A stretch of 64,000 bases of DNA from Alloteropsis semialata (lineage: Eukaryota; Streptophyta; Magnoliopsida; Poales; Poaceae): the NCBI GenBank assembly GCA_004135705.1, contig CM014275.1, positions 58,724,454 through 58,788,453 on the forward strand, given 5' to 3'. The notes beneath the pieces are model-generated. The model was not told the origin of the DNA, did not search any database, and worked only from the letters and a program-made list of their open reading frames with translations. Below are positions 32,701-41,743 of this stretch, piece by piece. Both the position numbers and the translations under genes were made by a program. Each line of letters opens with the position of its first letter. Position 1 is the first letter of the stretch.

Positions 32701-34410
32701 CAACTGGTCCATGGACAGTGCAGACAATTGTAGAGGTGGAGGCTGAACCCCTTGAAGCTTAACCAGTACATCACCTTCCATGAACTCAATAGTTCTGTCT
32801 TGCCAGTGACAAGTCATAGGGCTGTGTGGCTGCAACCAATCATATCCCAGGATAGCATCATATACCTCCAGATCAATAACTCTCATATCTGTGTATAAAG
32901 TGTGGCCTTGACACCACCAAGCCATTTGTGGAACCATATGATCAGAAATGAGAATTTCTCCATTAGGTAGCTTGACTTGCTTGGGAGTAGTAGGCACAGG
33001 AGTAATTCCTAGTTTGGTCAAGAAGGAAGTGTTGACAAAACTATGAGAGCTACCACTGTCCACCAACATAAGCATTACCTTGTTATGAACCAGGGCCCTG
33101 ATCTTGATGCAGTCAAACTTGCCAGCAGTGGTAAATGCATTGAGTGATAAGTGACCAAACTGTTCATTAAGAGAATCTTCAATTGCCAATTGGTCTAAAA
33201 CTTCCTCAGTCAGGTTAACATCAAGATCATTGACTACCAAAGCATTTACTTGGGCTTTTGGTCTCTTGGAACACTTTTCAGCATGACCAGGCTCATACTT
33301 TTCTGCACAAAAGTAACACAAACCATGGGCTCGCCTGTAATCTCTTTCTTGCCTCTCTTTCCACAAAGTGTTGGACTGAGCAGGTTGCTTAGCATCTGTC
33401 CTTTGGTATACAGTTGTTGTTTTGGTAGTTGGAGTGAACTTGGAAGGTTTAGCTTTGCCTCGATCAAGCACTTTCTGCTGCATTTTAGCCAACAATATGG
33501 CCTTAGTGACAGTAGGAGGAAGCTGCAACTGTACAGGTGCTTGAAGTTCCTCTTTCAGTCCTTTAATGAAGCTGGAGACAAAGAACACCTCATCATCATA
33601 CTTTGGGTTGTGCATGCAGATTTGATACTGGAGTGTTTCAAATGCAGAAGCATATTCCTCCACAGTCCCTTGTTGTTTCAAGTCCAATAACTCAGTGAGA
33701 GCAGATCTGTAGTCATCAGCTCCAAATTTTTCTTCCATTGCCTGGGTCAAATCTTCCCATGTAGTGAGCCCATGAATGGATTTGTAAACCTGAAGCCACA
33801 TTGCTGCTGTTCCTTCGATGTTCATGGATGCCAAAGTCAACCACATGGATTCTGGTATTTGGAAAAAAGAAAAGTAATCTAGACACTTGTCTTTCCATAT
33901 CCTGGGATCTTTTCCATTGAATACAGGAAAGGGCACCTTGGGTGTTGGTCCCTTGTAAGAGTAACTAGAATCCTGTCCAGATTTGCCATGATAATGCTCT
34001 TGCTTGCCCATATCTTTCCCATGTGGACCTTTGCTGGTTCCTGTGTTGTTGTGCCTGTGCCTGGTTGATCTGAACTGATCCTGCCTGGAAGGTCCAGGAG
34101 GAACACTTTCCACTGAACTATCAGATTCTGAATTCCCCAGCTCTATTGTCAACTTTGCCACAGCTTGACCAGTGCTGGAAATTTGTTGGGCCATCAGCCT
34201 TTGCTCCTTGCAGATTTCCCCAATGACATCAGTGTTTATATCCAATTGATCTTGAAACCTCTGCTGAGTATTAGCCACATCAGTCACCCGAGCAAATAAG
34301 AGATCCAGATTATGCATCACCTCATTCCACTTGCTCTGTTCAGTCTGATGAAACTCCTGTTCCTCTTGATGTAACTCTTCCATCCGATTCAGAATGAACT
34401 GACTCTGCAC
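29746..34410 (-). CDS. Gag-pol polyprotein of the Reina-like chromovirus
   Basis: One frame of 1554 codons without stops, typical of chromoviruses that make Gag and Pol as one product. In order by approximate residue: Gag (150-350); a knuckle-like CYFCAEKYEPGHAEKC (366); aspartic protease with LVDSGSSHSF (447); reverse transcriptase with VFLDDILIYS (783); RNase H with ETDACDTGIGAVL (929) and TDHQSLAYL (1000); integrase zinc finger with HHCC spacing (1120-1165, ending CAICQQAK) and the catalytic core with SMDFIEGLP, VSDRDRIF and HPQSDGQTERVN (1187-1285); then the GPY/F module (FFGPYKVLERVG) and a chromodomain (WTGLPEAAATWED). All catalytic landmarks look present. The stop lies inside the 3' LTR. 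Confidence 0.95.
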   Translation of the reverse strand: MQSQFILNRMEELHQEEQEFHQTEQSKWNEVMHNLDLLFARVTDVANTQQRFQDQLDINTDVIGEICKEQRLMAQQISSTGQAVAKLTIELGNSESDSSVESVPPGPSRQDQFRSTRHRHNNTGTSKGPHGKDMGKQEHYHGKSGQDSSYSYKGPTPKVPFPVFNGKDPRIWKDKCLDYFSFFQIPESMWLTLASMNIEGTAAMWLQVYKSIHGLTTWEDLTQAMEEKFGADDYRSALTELLDLKQQGTVEEYASAFETLQYQICMHNPKYDDEVFFVSSFIKGLKEELQAPVQLQLPPTVTKAILLAKMQQKVLDRGKAKPSKFTPTTKTTTVYQRTDAKQPAQSNTLWKERQERDYRRAHGLCYFCAEKYEPGHAEKCSKRPKAQVNALVVNDLDVNLTEEVLDQLAIEDSLNEQFGHLSLNAFTTAGKFDCIKIRALVHNKVMLMLVDSGSSHSFVNTSFLTKLGITPVPTTPKQVKLPNGEILISDHMVPQMAWWCQGHTLYTDMRVIDLEVYDAILGYDWLQPHSPMTCHWQDRTIEFMEGDVLVKLQGVQPPPLQLSALSMDQLTKWEKGNDIWAYALVDCVDQAAHSSTPPTIAALLDRYQDVFHDPQNLPPHRTHDHSIPLLPDAPPVNARPYKYSPHHKTEIEQQVKQLLEAGLITHSSSPFASPVLLVQKKDGSWRFCIDYRKLNDITVKNRFPMPVIDEILDELYGSKYFSKLDMRSGYHQVRMKEGEEYKTAFKTHQGHYQFKVMPFGLTNAPATFQCLMNDILQPFLRQFVLVFLDDILIYSPTLEAHAVHLQQVLDKMRDNQLYLKESKCSFAQDSLEYLGHIISSQGVSTDDSKTAAMHKWPTPTNFTELRGFLGLTGYYRKFVKGYGVLAKPLTKLLQKKTFEWTDEAQLAFDNLKSAMSSTPVLALPNFKEPFIVETDACDTGIGAVLMQQDRPIAYLSKALGEKHKHSSIYEKEFLALIMAVERWRSYLQWHEFIIRTDHQSLAYLSEQNLHSELQRKLMTRLMGLKFKIQYRKGKENVAADALSRVGHLMVLQAVSSVQPAWLQEVLNSYTTDKAAQDLLQQLAVQSPTSDGYELHHGLIRHKGKVWIAHNSALQTKIIAALHSSPIGGHSGVNATYHRVKQYFAWKGMKLDVENYVQQCAICQQAKHSHSHPAGLLQPLPIPEGVWQDISMDFIEGLPKCDGYSVILVVVDRFTKYAHFTALRHPYTAQVVAKVVLDNVVRLHGLPKSIVSDRDRIFLSTFWKQLLQLYDVKLQMSTAYHPQSDGQTERVNQCLEMYLRCMVHDSPKQWKQWLPLAELWYNSTFHTALGCTPFKALYGYDANLGGLPDPSAATDPLVTAVIMDRQQHLQLLKLHLAAAQNRMKVQADKKRSNLEFQVGDSVLLKLQPYVQSSVVNRPYPKLAFKFFGPYKVLERVGSVAYKLDLPEGSLVHPVFHISQLKPFFPNSTPIFGDVSKLVDLEAAAVEPERILERRLVKKGNSAMPQVKIKWTGLPEAAATWEDFHVLKQRFPSAVAWGHATSSAGGGVTHEAQRKA
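29777..29788 (-). promoter_or_regulatory. Polypurine tract of the Reina-like element
   Basis: Minus-strand AGCCGGGGGAGG directly before the 3' LTR; it overlaps the end of the coding frame. Confidence 0.75.
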
Positions 34411-34898
34411 CGAGGGCTTGGGGGGCGCCGTGATTGCTTGATCCGCAAACCGACCAGACGTGGGAGGGAATTACGGGCGTGAAACTACCGCGATGTGCAA
34501 GCAGAATCAGCGAGCCCAACCGTTCCCGTTTATCCAGATCAAGGCCGACGGGATACACAAGCAACTCACGAACCCTAGGGAGTAAGCCTAGTGCAGAAAT
34601 TCCCACTCGCTAGCCGGAGAAAACCACCAATCGACGAGAAATCCGAAGAGCGCCCCCAATTGAAGAAGGAGCGAAGAGAAATCCACGAACCAGAGGCCGA
34701 TGCTGATGAATCCGAAGTCCGATTTGGTGTCGCAGATGGATCAGAGCGCCCTCAAACCCGATTCAACCACGGACACGGCAACCAGTGTGGCCGCCGCCGG
34801 GAATTACGAACGGATCGAAGGATTCACGCACTCTGCTCGATCTGGCACCGCGCGCCGCCGATGTGGCCGCCGCCGTCACCCACGCCGAGGAACGACCG
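34411..34898 (-). other. 5' leader of the Reina-like element
   Basis: Untranslated leader between primer-binding site and gag start. No separate gene is recognised; short frames on both strands lack domains. Confidence 0.55.
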
Positions 34899-34910
34899 TC
34901 TCTGATACCA
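34899..34910 (-). promoter_or_regulatory. Primer-binding site, initiator tRNA-Met type
   Basis: Minus strand TGGTATCAGAGA, two bases inside the LTR edge. It matches the complement of the initiator tRNA-Met 3' end over the first 11 bases. Confidence 0.85.
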
Positions 34911-34912
34911 CC

Positions 34913-36213
34913 TGTAATACCCGTGGCCACCGACGAGGGATCGCCGGCGACGTGAGAATCACACGCGAACAGATCAGGAATTTGGGGATCGGAACGAGGA
35001 AGGTTTCCTCCTCCGTTTACTGTTTGTATTCAGATAAGATAGATGTGTTCTCCTCTACTAACCTCCTCCATCTCATCTAGTGATAAAGAAATTAATTTGG
35101 AGGATAAAGAGGAAGCCTACAAGCAAAACATGATAAATAAATTTGGAAACAAAGGCTATAAGGAGATTAAAAAGCTAGTAGAGAAATTGAAAAGAAAGAA
35201 GGAGTTAATCGACGAGCAAGAGAACTTGCTCATCCTTGAGAAGGAGAGAAACCTTGCTCTAGAGAATGCTCTTGCCGAGGAAAAGGCTAAGGTTGAAAAG
35301 TTAGCTATAGACTTGTCTCTAGCTAATGATTCTTATGAGAGGATGTCAAAGGATTACTCTTTGGCAAATGATTCACTAGCTAGCCTAAAGAGCAAACATA
35401 GTGAACTTCAAGATAGCTTATCATGCTTAGAGGTCAAATACAAGGACCTTGAAGTTAACTATGGGGCTCTTTGGGAAAGTACCAAAACCGATTCCAAGGC
35501 ATCTCTTGATTCCAATGTCTCTACTAGTGAAGGTTGCTCAAGATGTTATAAATTTGATATCGATGCTTGTAATGCTAACATTTTCAAGCTAGAGAACTTG
35601 ATCAAGGCAAAGGACAATCAAATTCATAGAATGAATATGATTGTCAAAGAATGTTATGAAGGCAACAACAAGCCCAAGCCTAAGGTAATATACAAGGAGG
35701 GAAGACGCCCTCACATCCATGATGGTCTTGGGCACATCAAAGGGATCAAGCCAAATGGTAGGAAGATGATGAATGGTGCAGAGTTTGTTATGTTCAACAA
35801 GGGAACCAACCTCGGTGACTTGATGAACATAGCACATCATGTCTCCAAGAGCAATACAAGTCAAGCCAAGCCTTTGGTTGAGAGTTCCACCAAGACAAAT
35901 GTTAAGAGCACAACCGCAAACATCAAGAACGAGAATGTTGCTCATAAGCCATCACCAAGCTACACCGCCGATTATATGGTTACTATGGACCACAATGGTA
36001 AAATAGTGGTCAAGTATGTTGGTGCCTACAGTAGATGTGTTCTCCGGTTTACAACTCGGCTCATATAGATGCCGTGCACACACACTGCCCAACCGGGCCC
36101 ACGCACACTTACACCGCCAATGAGGCGCCAACACGTAACTCACTCAACCCGTTCCCGCCGACGTCGCCAACGCCTTTGCCAGTTACGCCTTCCTCTGGGC
36201 TTCATGCGTTACA
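34913..36213 (-). repeat. 5' LTR of the Reina-like element, split by an insertion
   Basis: LTR pieces 34913-35053 (141 bases) and 36046-36213 (168 bases) add up to 309 and match the 3' LTR. The 978-base insert lies between duplicated TAGATGTGTTCTCC copies. As this LTR should drive the element, the insert probably alters or blocks its transcription. Confidence 0.93.
35054..36031 (+). mobile_element. Captured copia-type gag fragment inside the LTR
   Basis: The 978-base insert is open in one plus-strand frame throughout. It encodes a coiled-coil-rich segment (KLVEKLKRKKELIDEQENLL, later ERNLALENALAEEKAKVEKL), then CSRCYKFDIDACNANIFKLE and KVIYKEGRRPHIHDGLGHIK. This pattern is familiar from the region between Gag and protease of grass copia-type elements. 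It starts and stops abruptly, with no LTR, poly-A tail or terminal inverted repeats. It is flanked by a 14-base direct repeat, TAGATGTGTTCTCC (35040-35053 and 36032-36045). Some 45 codons of LTR sequence extend the frame at its ends. It is not a gene in its own right. Confidence 0.82.
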
Positions 36214-37205
36214 GTGGGAGCCGAGCTGAAGGGCGGGGTGTGAGCGTGGGCTCGCTGCCGGCCGCCGGTGGTGGTCGAGGCGGCGGCTTAGGGTTAGGAT
36301 TTGGGTTACCGGGGGCGGGGGCTCCAATGGCCGGCGGCCGTAGATGAGGAGGGGGGCCGGGTGCCTGAGGACCGGCGGTGGCGGAGGTTCGTCCGGCGGC
36401 GGAGGCGAGGCGGCCAAGGGCATGCCAGCCTCAAAACCCGAGCTCTAGCTCATTGCCAAAACTTCTGAATGTTTCAGCCACTGTTGTGGATATGACATAT
36501 GAGATGAAATCAACCCTGCGGTTCAGTTAGGTGTGTTGATGCCATGAGCTAACGCATTTCCTTTGGTAATCAGTGGCACACGCACTAAACAGTAAGATCA
36601 GTCATCCAGATTACATTTCTTTCTGCGGCAGAGTAGCTAATCTGTCAAATATAGCTGCAATCCTATTCCTAGCCTGCTTTCAGCTTGTCTTAATTCCCCC
36701 TTGATACAGCAAATAGGGTTCATCAAGTCATTTAGTATGCTCTATCCTCTAATTCTCCCTGTAAAGGGTTGGTTCTAGGATAGTATTATTGCAATAGGTG
36801 TGCCATTAGTCCTGTATTAATGAATGGATTCTCTTTTTTTATTTATCTATGAAATAGGATCTATAGCACCACAGAACTTGTGCTTTAAGTAGTACATGTA
36901 TGAATTGTGCTGAAAGTTTTATTTACCGCAAAATCTTTTGCTTTTCTACCAGAAATGTGAAACGTCATCGTAAGGTGTAAATAGGTCACAGTATAAGAAT
37001 GTGATGCTTAAACATACACATACACTAGGAGACTAGGAGTCATGATTTCAGCTTATGCCCATTTATGTATTGGATGAAGAGTCATTCTCCTAATAGTAGT
37101 TTATTTGTCCAGTAGCCCTTCATTTTCCATTTTCTTAAGCTGATCCTTCATTTGATGTTGTGCATGGAACCTGGTTTCTACTTTTGGCTGCCATTGTGGT
37201 TTTTG
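36214..37205 (+). other. Upstream remnant of the AP2-like gene
   Basis: A GC-rich stretch (36220-36425) is followed by AT-rich, intron-like DNA. A short frame reading SSSSLPKLLNVSATVVDM near 36445 could be a remnant of a first exon, but I see no AP2 start motif (YRGV...RHRW). Right of the LTR, the first five bases are target-site duplication. Confidence 0.4.
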
Positions 37206-38296
37206 GTATACTTAGGTGAGTGGTGCCATTCATGGAAGGGGCTCAATTGGAACACAAAAACTGCTCAAGTTTTAACTTATTTTCTGACTCTACAGGCAGC
37301 TATGTTACTGAAGAGCAGGCTGTAAGGGCACATGATTTGGCTGCCCTTAAATATTGGGGCACAGGTCCAAACACCAAATTCAACTTCAATGTAAGAATTG
37401 CATCTGCTTAGAGTTTACTGATATGTTTAGGAACTGGTGTATCTTGTTCAAGAACTGGAAAAGTAAATTGCATTAGCTTTTATTGTTATCAGACCTCTGA
37501 TTATGAGAAAGAAGTTGAGGTTATGAAGACTATGTCTCCAGATGAATTTGTAGTTTACATAAGGAGGTCAGTGGTACATTAAAAAATATATATTGTCGTA
37601 CTTATATGCTGTGATCGGATTTTTATTGTCATGGTTTATTTTTATAGGCAAAGCAATTGTTTCTCAAGAGGTATTTCAACATACCAGGGAGTAGCAAGGT
37701 GCTGTTCCTGCTTTGCTTAATGAATTAATAGTCGTTTGTTTTCCTCTGAATGGAACAATTTTTATGTTGTCCTAACTAGTAAAGCTTGAATGGTATGCTG
37801 CAAGTTTGCGACTTTCTCTAATCGCTTCTTTACCAAAAGACGCAAGGGCAGTAAATGGCAAACACGAATTGGTAGGATTGGTGAGAGTAGAGACACCAAA
37901 GACATTTACCTTGGGACCTTCAGTGAGTGAAGTTTTGCATTTAACCAGGTGCCTCTTTGTACATCCAAAGCTTTTCTGAATGATAGTCAGTGGCGACTTA
38001 CGAGCTTGTTTCTATCAACTAGAAAGCTACCGCTGATTGATATTTGACCTGCAATTATCCTTATTTAAAATTGGCCATCGCTTGCAGAAACTGAAGAAGA
38101 AGCGGCGGAAGCTTATGACATAGCAGCAATCGAGCTTCGAGGTGTTCACGCCGTTACCAATTTTGACATTAGTAACCATTATGAAGATGGTTTGAGAAAA
38201 CTAAAAGGCCTGTCAGAAGTGGCAAAGCTGGAAGGTCCATCGGAGTTCGGAGGTGACGAAACTCGCTGGACAATAGATACTAGAATAATATTCTAA
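37206..38296 (+). pseudogene. AP2-family transcription factor, 5'-truncated, two AP2 domains in part
   Basis: Exons join in phase: micro-exon 37206-37215 (VYL plus one base), then 37296-37390, 37493-37566, 37648-37698, 37840-37922 and 38088-38296. The product reads VYLGSYVTEEQAVRAHDLAA (end of the first AP2 domain), the linker DYEKEVEVMKTMSPDEFVVY, and then a second AP2 domain with WQTRIGRIGESRDTKDIYLG and EAYDIAAIELRGVHAVTNFD. Family members carry the same tiny VYL exon. Here the bases before it are TG, not AG, and the exon for the first half of domain one is not found upstream. The second domain also lost the usual YRGV (YQGV). It is probably a decaying paralogue, although a transcript from an internal start is possible. 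Confidence 0.75.
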
Positions 38297-39255
38297 GAAT
38301 ATCAACATGTACATTGTTTTTCTGCTTCATTTCCGTTGTCATAATATTTTGGCTCCTTTTGGTCTTCTGGCACTTCCTTTTTCCTTTTGAGTTTTCTCTG
38401 CGCTTTTGGTGTGAAGCCAGTATTTACCGGCTCAAAAGGACAATGTGATGTTGTATTGTAGCCTCACCAAAAGGTCTAACCTTTGATATCATGACGAAAG
38501 TTAGAATGTCGGTGGTGCTTCAACGCTCTTACTTCCACTGCTATTCTGAGTGTTCATACTGCTCCCTTCTGAGTTTTAGGGAACATAATAATACTGATGC
38601 AAACTCGCATTTACTCCCGCCGGTCACAAAGCAATGCATATAGGCAAGAGTGGCGTTTTAGGTCGGGTGAAGCCAACATTCTAATACTATGGTAACTAAT
38701 TGCTTTGTCTACTGAGATCAAACATTTGAAAATGATTAGTAGATTTGATCTCAAAGGGTAGTTATATATCATACAATTTAATCAAAGTTGCATTTAGATG
38801 CTGATGTCTGAAACATCACTCTGGACTAAAGCAATGTCGAGTCGTGTATTAGTGTACATGAGGTTTAGTTCATACATTGATGAATTTTTCAGTGTTATAA
38901 TCTAACTGTTTCTAAAAAGGATAAAAAGGAAATAGTATATCCGAAAAGAAGTTGCGTTATACTACATAGCGTGCTCCAGCTTTGTGCTTAGACAAATTAC
39001 ATTGCATACACTAGTAACACTACTATAAAATGCATACAATTCCTACATAGACATTCGTCAATATGGCTTATCAGTTTTGGCACTTCCAGTTTCAGACTCT
39101 AGAGCATATGGTGCTTGGCAGAATGAAGAGGCTGAAGTGCTCCTTTAGGCGAGCCATGCAACCAAAATTTTAATTGGCCACTATTAGTAGGCAACTAGGC
39201 ATTGCAAAGTGCATCTCCCAATTCTTTCCCATTCTCATGGCCTCTTTATGGATTT
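38297..39255. other. Intergenic, nothing recognised
   Basis: 3' flanks of the converging AP2-like and phosphoesterase-like genes. AT-rich, no credible frame or terminal repeats seen. Confidence 0.5.
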
Positions 39256-41743
39256 TCAATTCTCATTGCCTTGACGATTGCAGCCAAGGTGGAGCCTCCG
39301 CACTTTCATCTTTCCATTCAGTGCCAACGCAAGAACATCATACTCTTCAACGTACCATAGCTCTGATACTTTCACCTGAAACAGCGATGAGAAATGGATA
39401 ACCAATGCTGCTATATTAGCAATCAAGGTGATTTTGCAATGAAACATTTGGAGGAAGGGATAGGTGCAACAATAAACCTACCTGGAAGCCACGAGTCTTC
39501 TCATTAACTTGAGCAACCAGTTCATTAAAGAACTTGATGTGATCGAAAGATGATGCACGTTGCTACAAGAGGACACAGCAAATGTAATGTCCCATGAGAT
39601 TAACTAACAACTGAAGGACATATCAACACAAACCTTCAGAGATTAGTAGTGCTCATGATGGAACTTGTCTACAGGAATGTCAATGTGTTTCAGGGAAACT
39701 ATAACTGTCTTATCAGCACTGCGACATGGAATATAGTAAGCTGAAGACAGTACCCTTTCTAAGTTCAATTTAGTTTCGACAACTAGAAATAGTAAAATAA
39801 GGAGGAAAGCCCTTTTTACAAGCCACCGCAATGCCAACTGTCCCAGTAAGTGGGCTCATGATGTGGTTGTGGTTGATATTAAAGAACCTAGCTGCTCAAG
39901 TTTGAATGTGCATAACATCTGCTGGCATCCAAAATGGAATCAAATACCGAAGCATTTTGTGAAGTCAAACTTAAGTTACAGGTGGCCTACCTCCTGTGGG
40001 AGCTTAGGATGTCCCAGAATCCGTGCAAAGGAGGTGTGAAGCAGAACAGGATCATACTGTCAAATACAAAAATCAGCTTAAGTTTGAGATTCACTAAAAT
40101 TGCAAAATGCCATGGTAATAGCCTTCAGTAAGCAATAGCTATGTACAACATGACTATCCTAAATCCTAAATCCTAAATGCTAAACTTAGCCAGTCATGAA
40201 ATCAATTTGTAAGTAAAATTATCGTGCTTTTGTTGATGTTTCTTTGTCAATAATGCTATTTGTTGACAATGGGAATGGAAACTTGGTTAACATTTCTATC
40301 AGATTAGTCTGTGCAGCTCATACCAGTTGCTTTTGAGGTGCTCGAGGGAGAGCTTCTCTCAATCTTGAGCGGATTTCTGCAGGATCAGTACCAGATTCAA
40401 CCTAAATACACCACCAAATAGAATTACCTATATTTCAGTCTGAATCCATGCTAGAATAGAGGATTGCAGGCTAAGGTTACTTTAACTTTTTACATAGATG
40501 TCCAAGAAGTCAATTTACAGACAGAACAGAGTGTTTTAAAGATCCAAACCTGCCACAGGCCAAGAAGCACACCAGTTGACGTCAAAACCACTCGATCCAA
40601 TACAATTTTCAGAGGACAAACAGTCTTGGTGACTCGTTTTACTGCCTCCATTTCGGCTTCAATCTCAAGGAAACACACAAATATGTCAGTATAAACTTTA
40701 CTCCCATGCTCAAAGAAATAAAAAAAATAGGGTGTGTTCACCTCATCATTAGTTGCTACAATGGGCTCCAAGTGATGGGAGGCATGAAACATACTGAAGT
40801 GGTACATGCTTGTATTTTGGAACCAGATGACTGCAAAACAATGAACCAATCAAAGTATTCAAGATCAATTGCTTCAACAGTCATAGCTCTGTGTGGCAGG
40901 TAACCAAGCAATCAAATAACAGTAGGCAAGTGAACTCATAATTCTATTTAGCAGCATCCAATCCAAACGTCAGGCGACTTGAAATCAGTAGATGAATTTT
41001 ACAATTCTATACATGTATGGGATACCATACCACAACAAGACTTTACCTTGGTTAAAATAAGGAAGAAATACTTCCTTGACAGCCTGCCTGCAAGCACAAA
41101 TCATACTCAATAAAGCACTGTTCTAACCTCACATACAAAGGAACAATTACACTGCCCACCTGACCAAGTATAGGCTAATTAGCTAAATTTTCTTCTCTCT
41201 TGCAGAGAAAATAAATTCATTTCTGCAACAATTCACAGAATGGCAAGTTGGCTACGGATTCAGGCAAAGTTCATCACTCACGAGATCACAGCAGCAAACT
41301 CTGGCTCCAGATAGAGCACATTCGCGCGCACCGGCGGGTCGGCGGCCTGCCAAGCAACACCCAGCAAGCACAGTTCAGTTCAGCGACACCATCGCAGCCA
41401 AGCACATGTCAACCAATGTGAGCACCAGAGCACGAAAGACCGCACCTTGAGCTTGGGCACGACGGCGCCGTCATGCGCCGTGTCGAAGAGGTCCGTCAGC
41501 GTGAGCGACTGCGACGTCTCCCCGCCCCTGAGGAACGCCGCGCCGCGCTCGTCGAGGTCCCGCGCCATCTTCGCGTACAGCTCGGCGCGCCGGGCCGGCA
41601 CGGAGCCGGAGCCGGAGCCGCCTGGGGTAGAACCAAGAAAAGGGGGCAAGATTTCAGTACCTGAGAGAATTTTTGGAGATAGCAAGGGGACGGAAGGCTT
41701 AGGAGGGCCGGTTACGAGGGGAGACGGGAGGGTAGGAGCCCAT
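39256..41743 (-). CDS. 2H-phosphoesterase-like protein (RNA ligase / cyclic nucleotide phosphodiesterase family)
   Basis: Ten minus-strand exons join in phase with GT-AG borders: 41743-41716, 41621-41446, 41346-41282, 41087-41047, 40830-40742, 40663-40550, 40401-40324, 40056-39991, 39562-39482 and 39375-39256. They give 285 residues from MGSYPPVSP. Two HxS/T motifs about 100 residues apart, YHFSMFHASHH and LLHTSFARI, are the signature of the 2H superfamily, in which paired histidines act on 2'-5' or cyclic phosphate bonds. Other recognisable blocks are AELYAKMARDLDERGAAFL, TVCPLKIVLDRVVLTSTGVL and SELWYVEEYDVLALALNGK. The true RNA substrate is unknown. The start exon (28 coding bases) is the least certain part. 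Confidence 0.82.

Larger units (their letters stand above)
29468..36213 (-). mobile_element. Young Reina-like chromovirus with an insertion in its 5' LTR
   Basis: The element is flanked by the five-base duplication GTGGG (29463-29467 and 36214-36218). Its LTRs are 309 bases and appear identical once a 978-base insert is removed from the right-hand (5') copy. It has an iMet-type primer-binding site, a polypurine tract and one uninterrupted gag-pol frame on the minus strand. The short LTRs, iMet primer and C-terminal chromodomain fit the Reina clade. Identical LTRs imply very recent insertion, and the element may have been competent before the LTR was disrupted. Confidence 0.93.

Noticed and set aside
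35043..36068. 341-codon frame taken as a gene
   Set aside because: Its ends are LTR sequence. Only the 978-base insert is gag-like, and it lacks its own start and stop.
39643..39837. 64-codon minus-strand frame with a hydrophobic start
   Set aside because: It lies inside an intron of the phosphoesterase-like gene and has no family resemblance.
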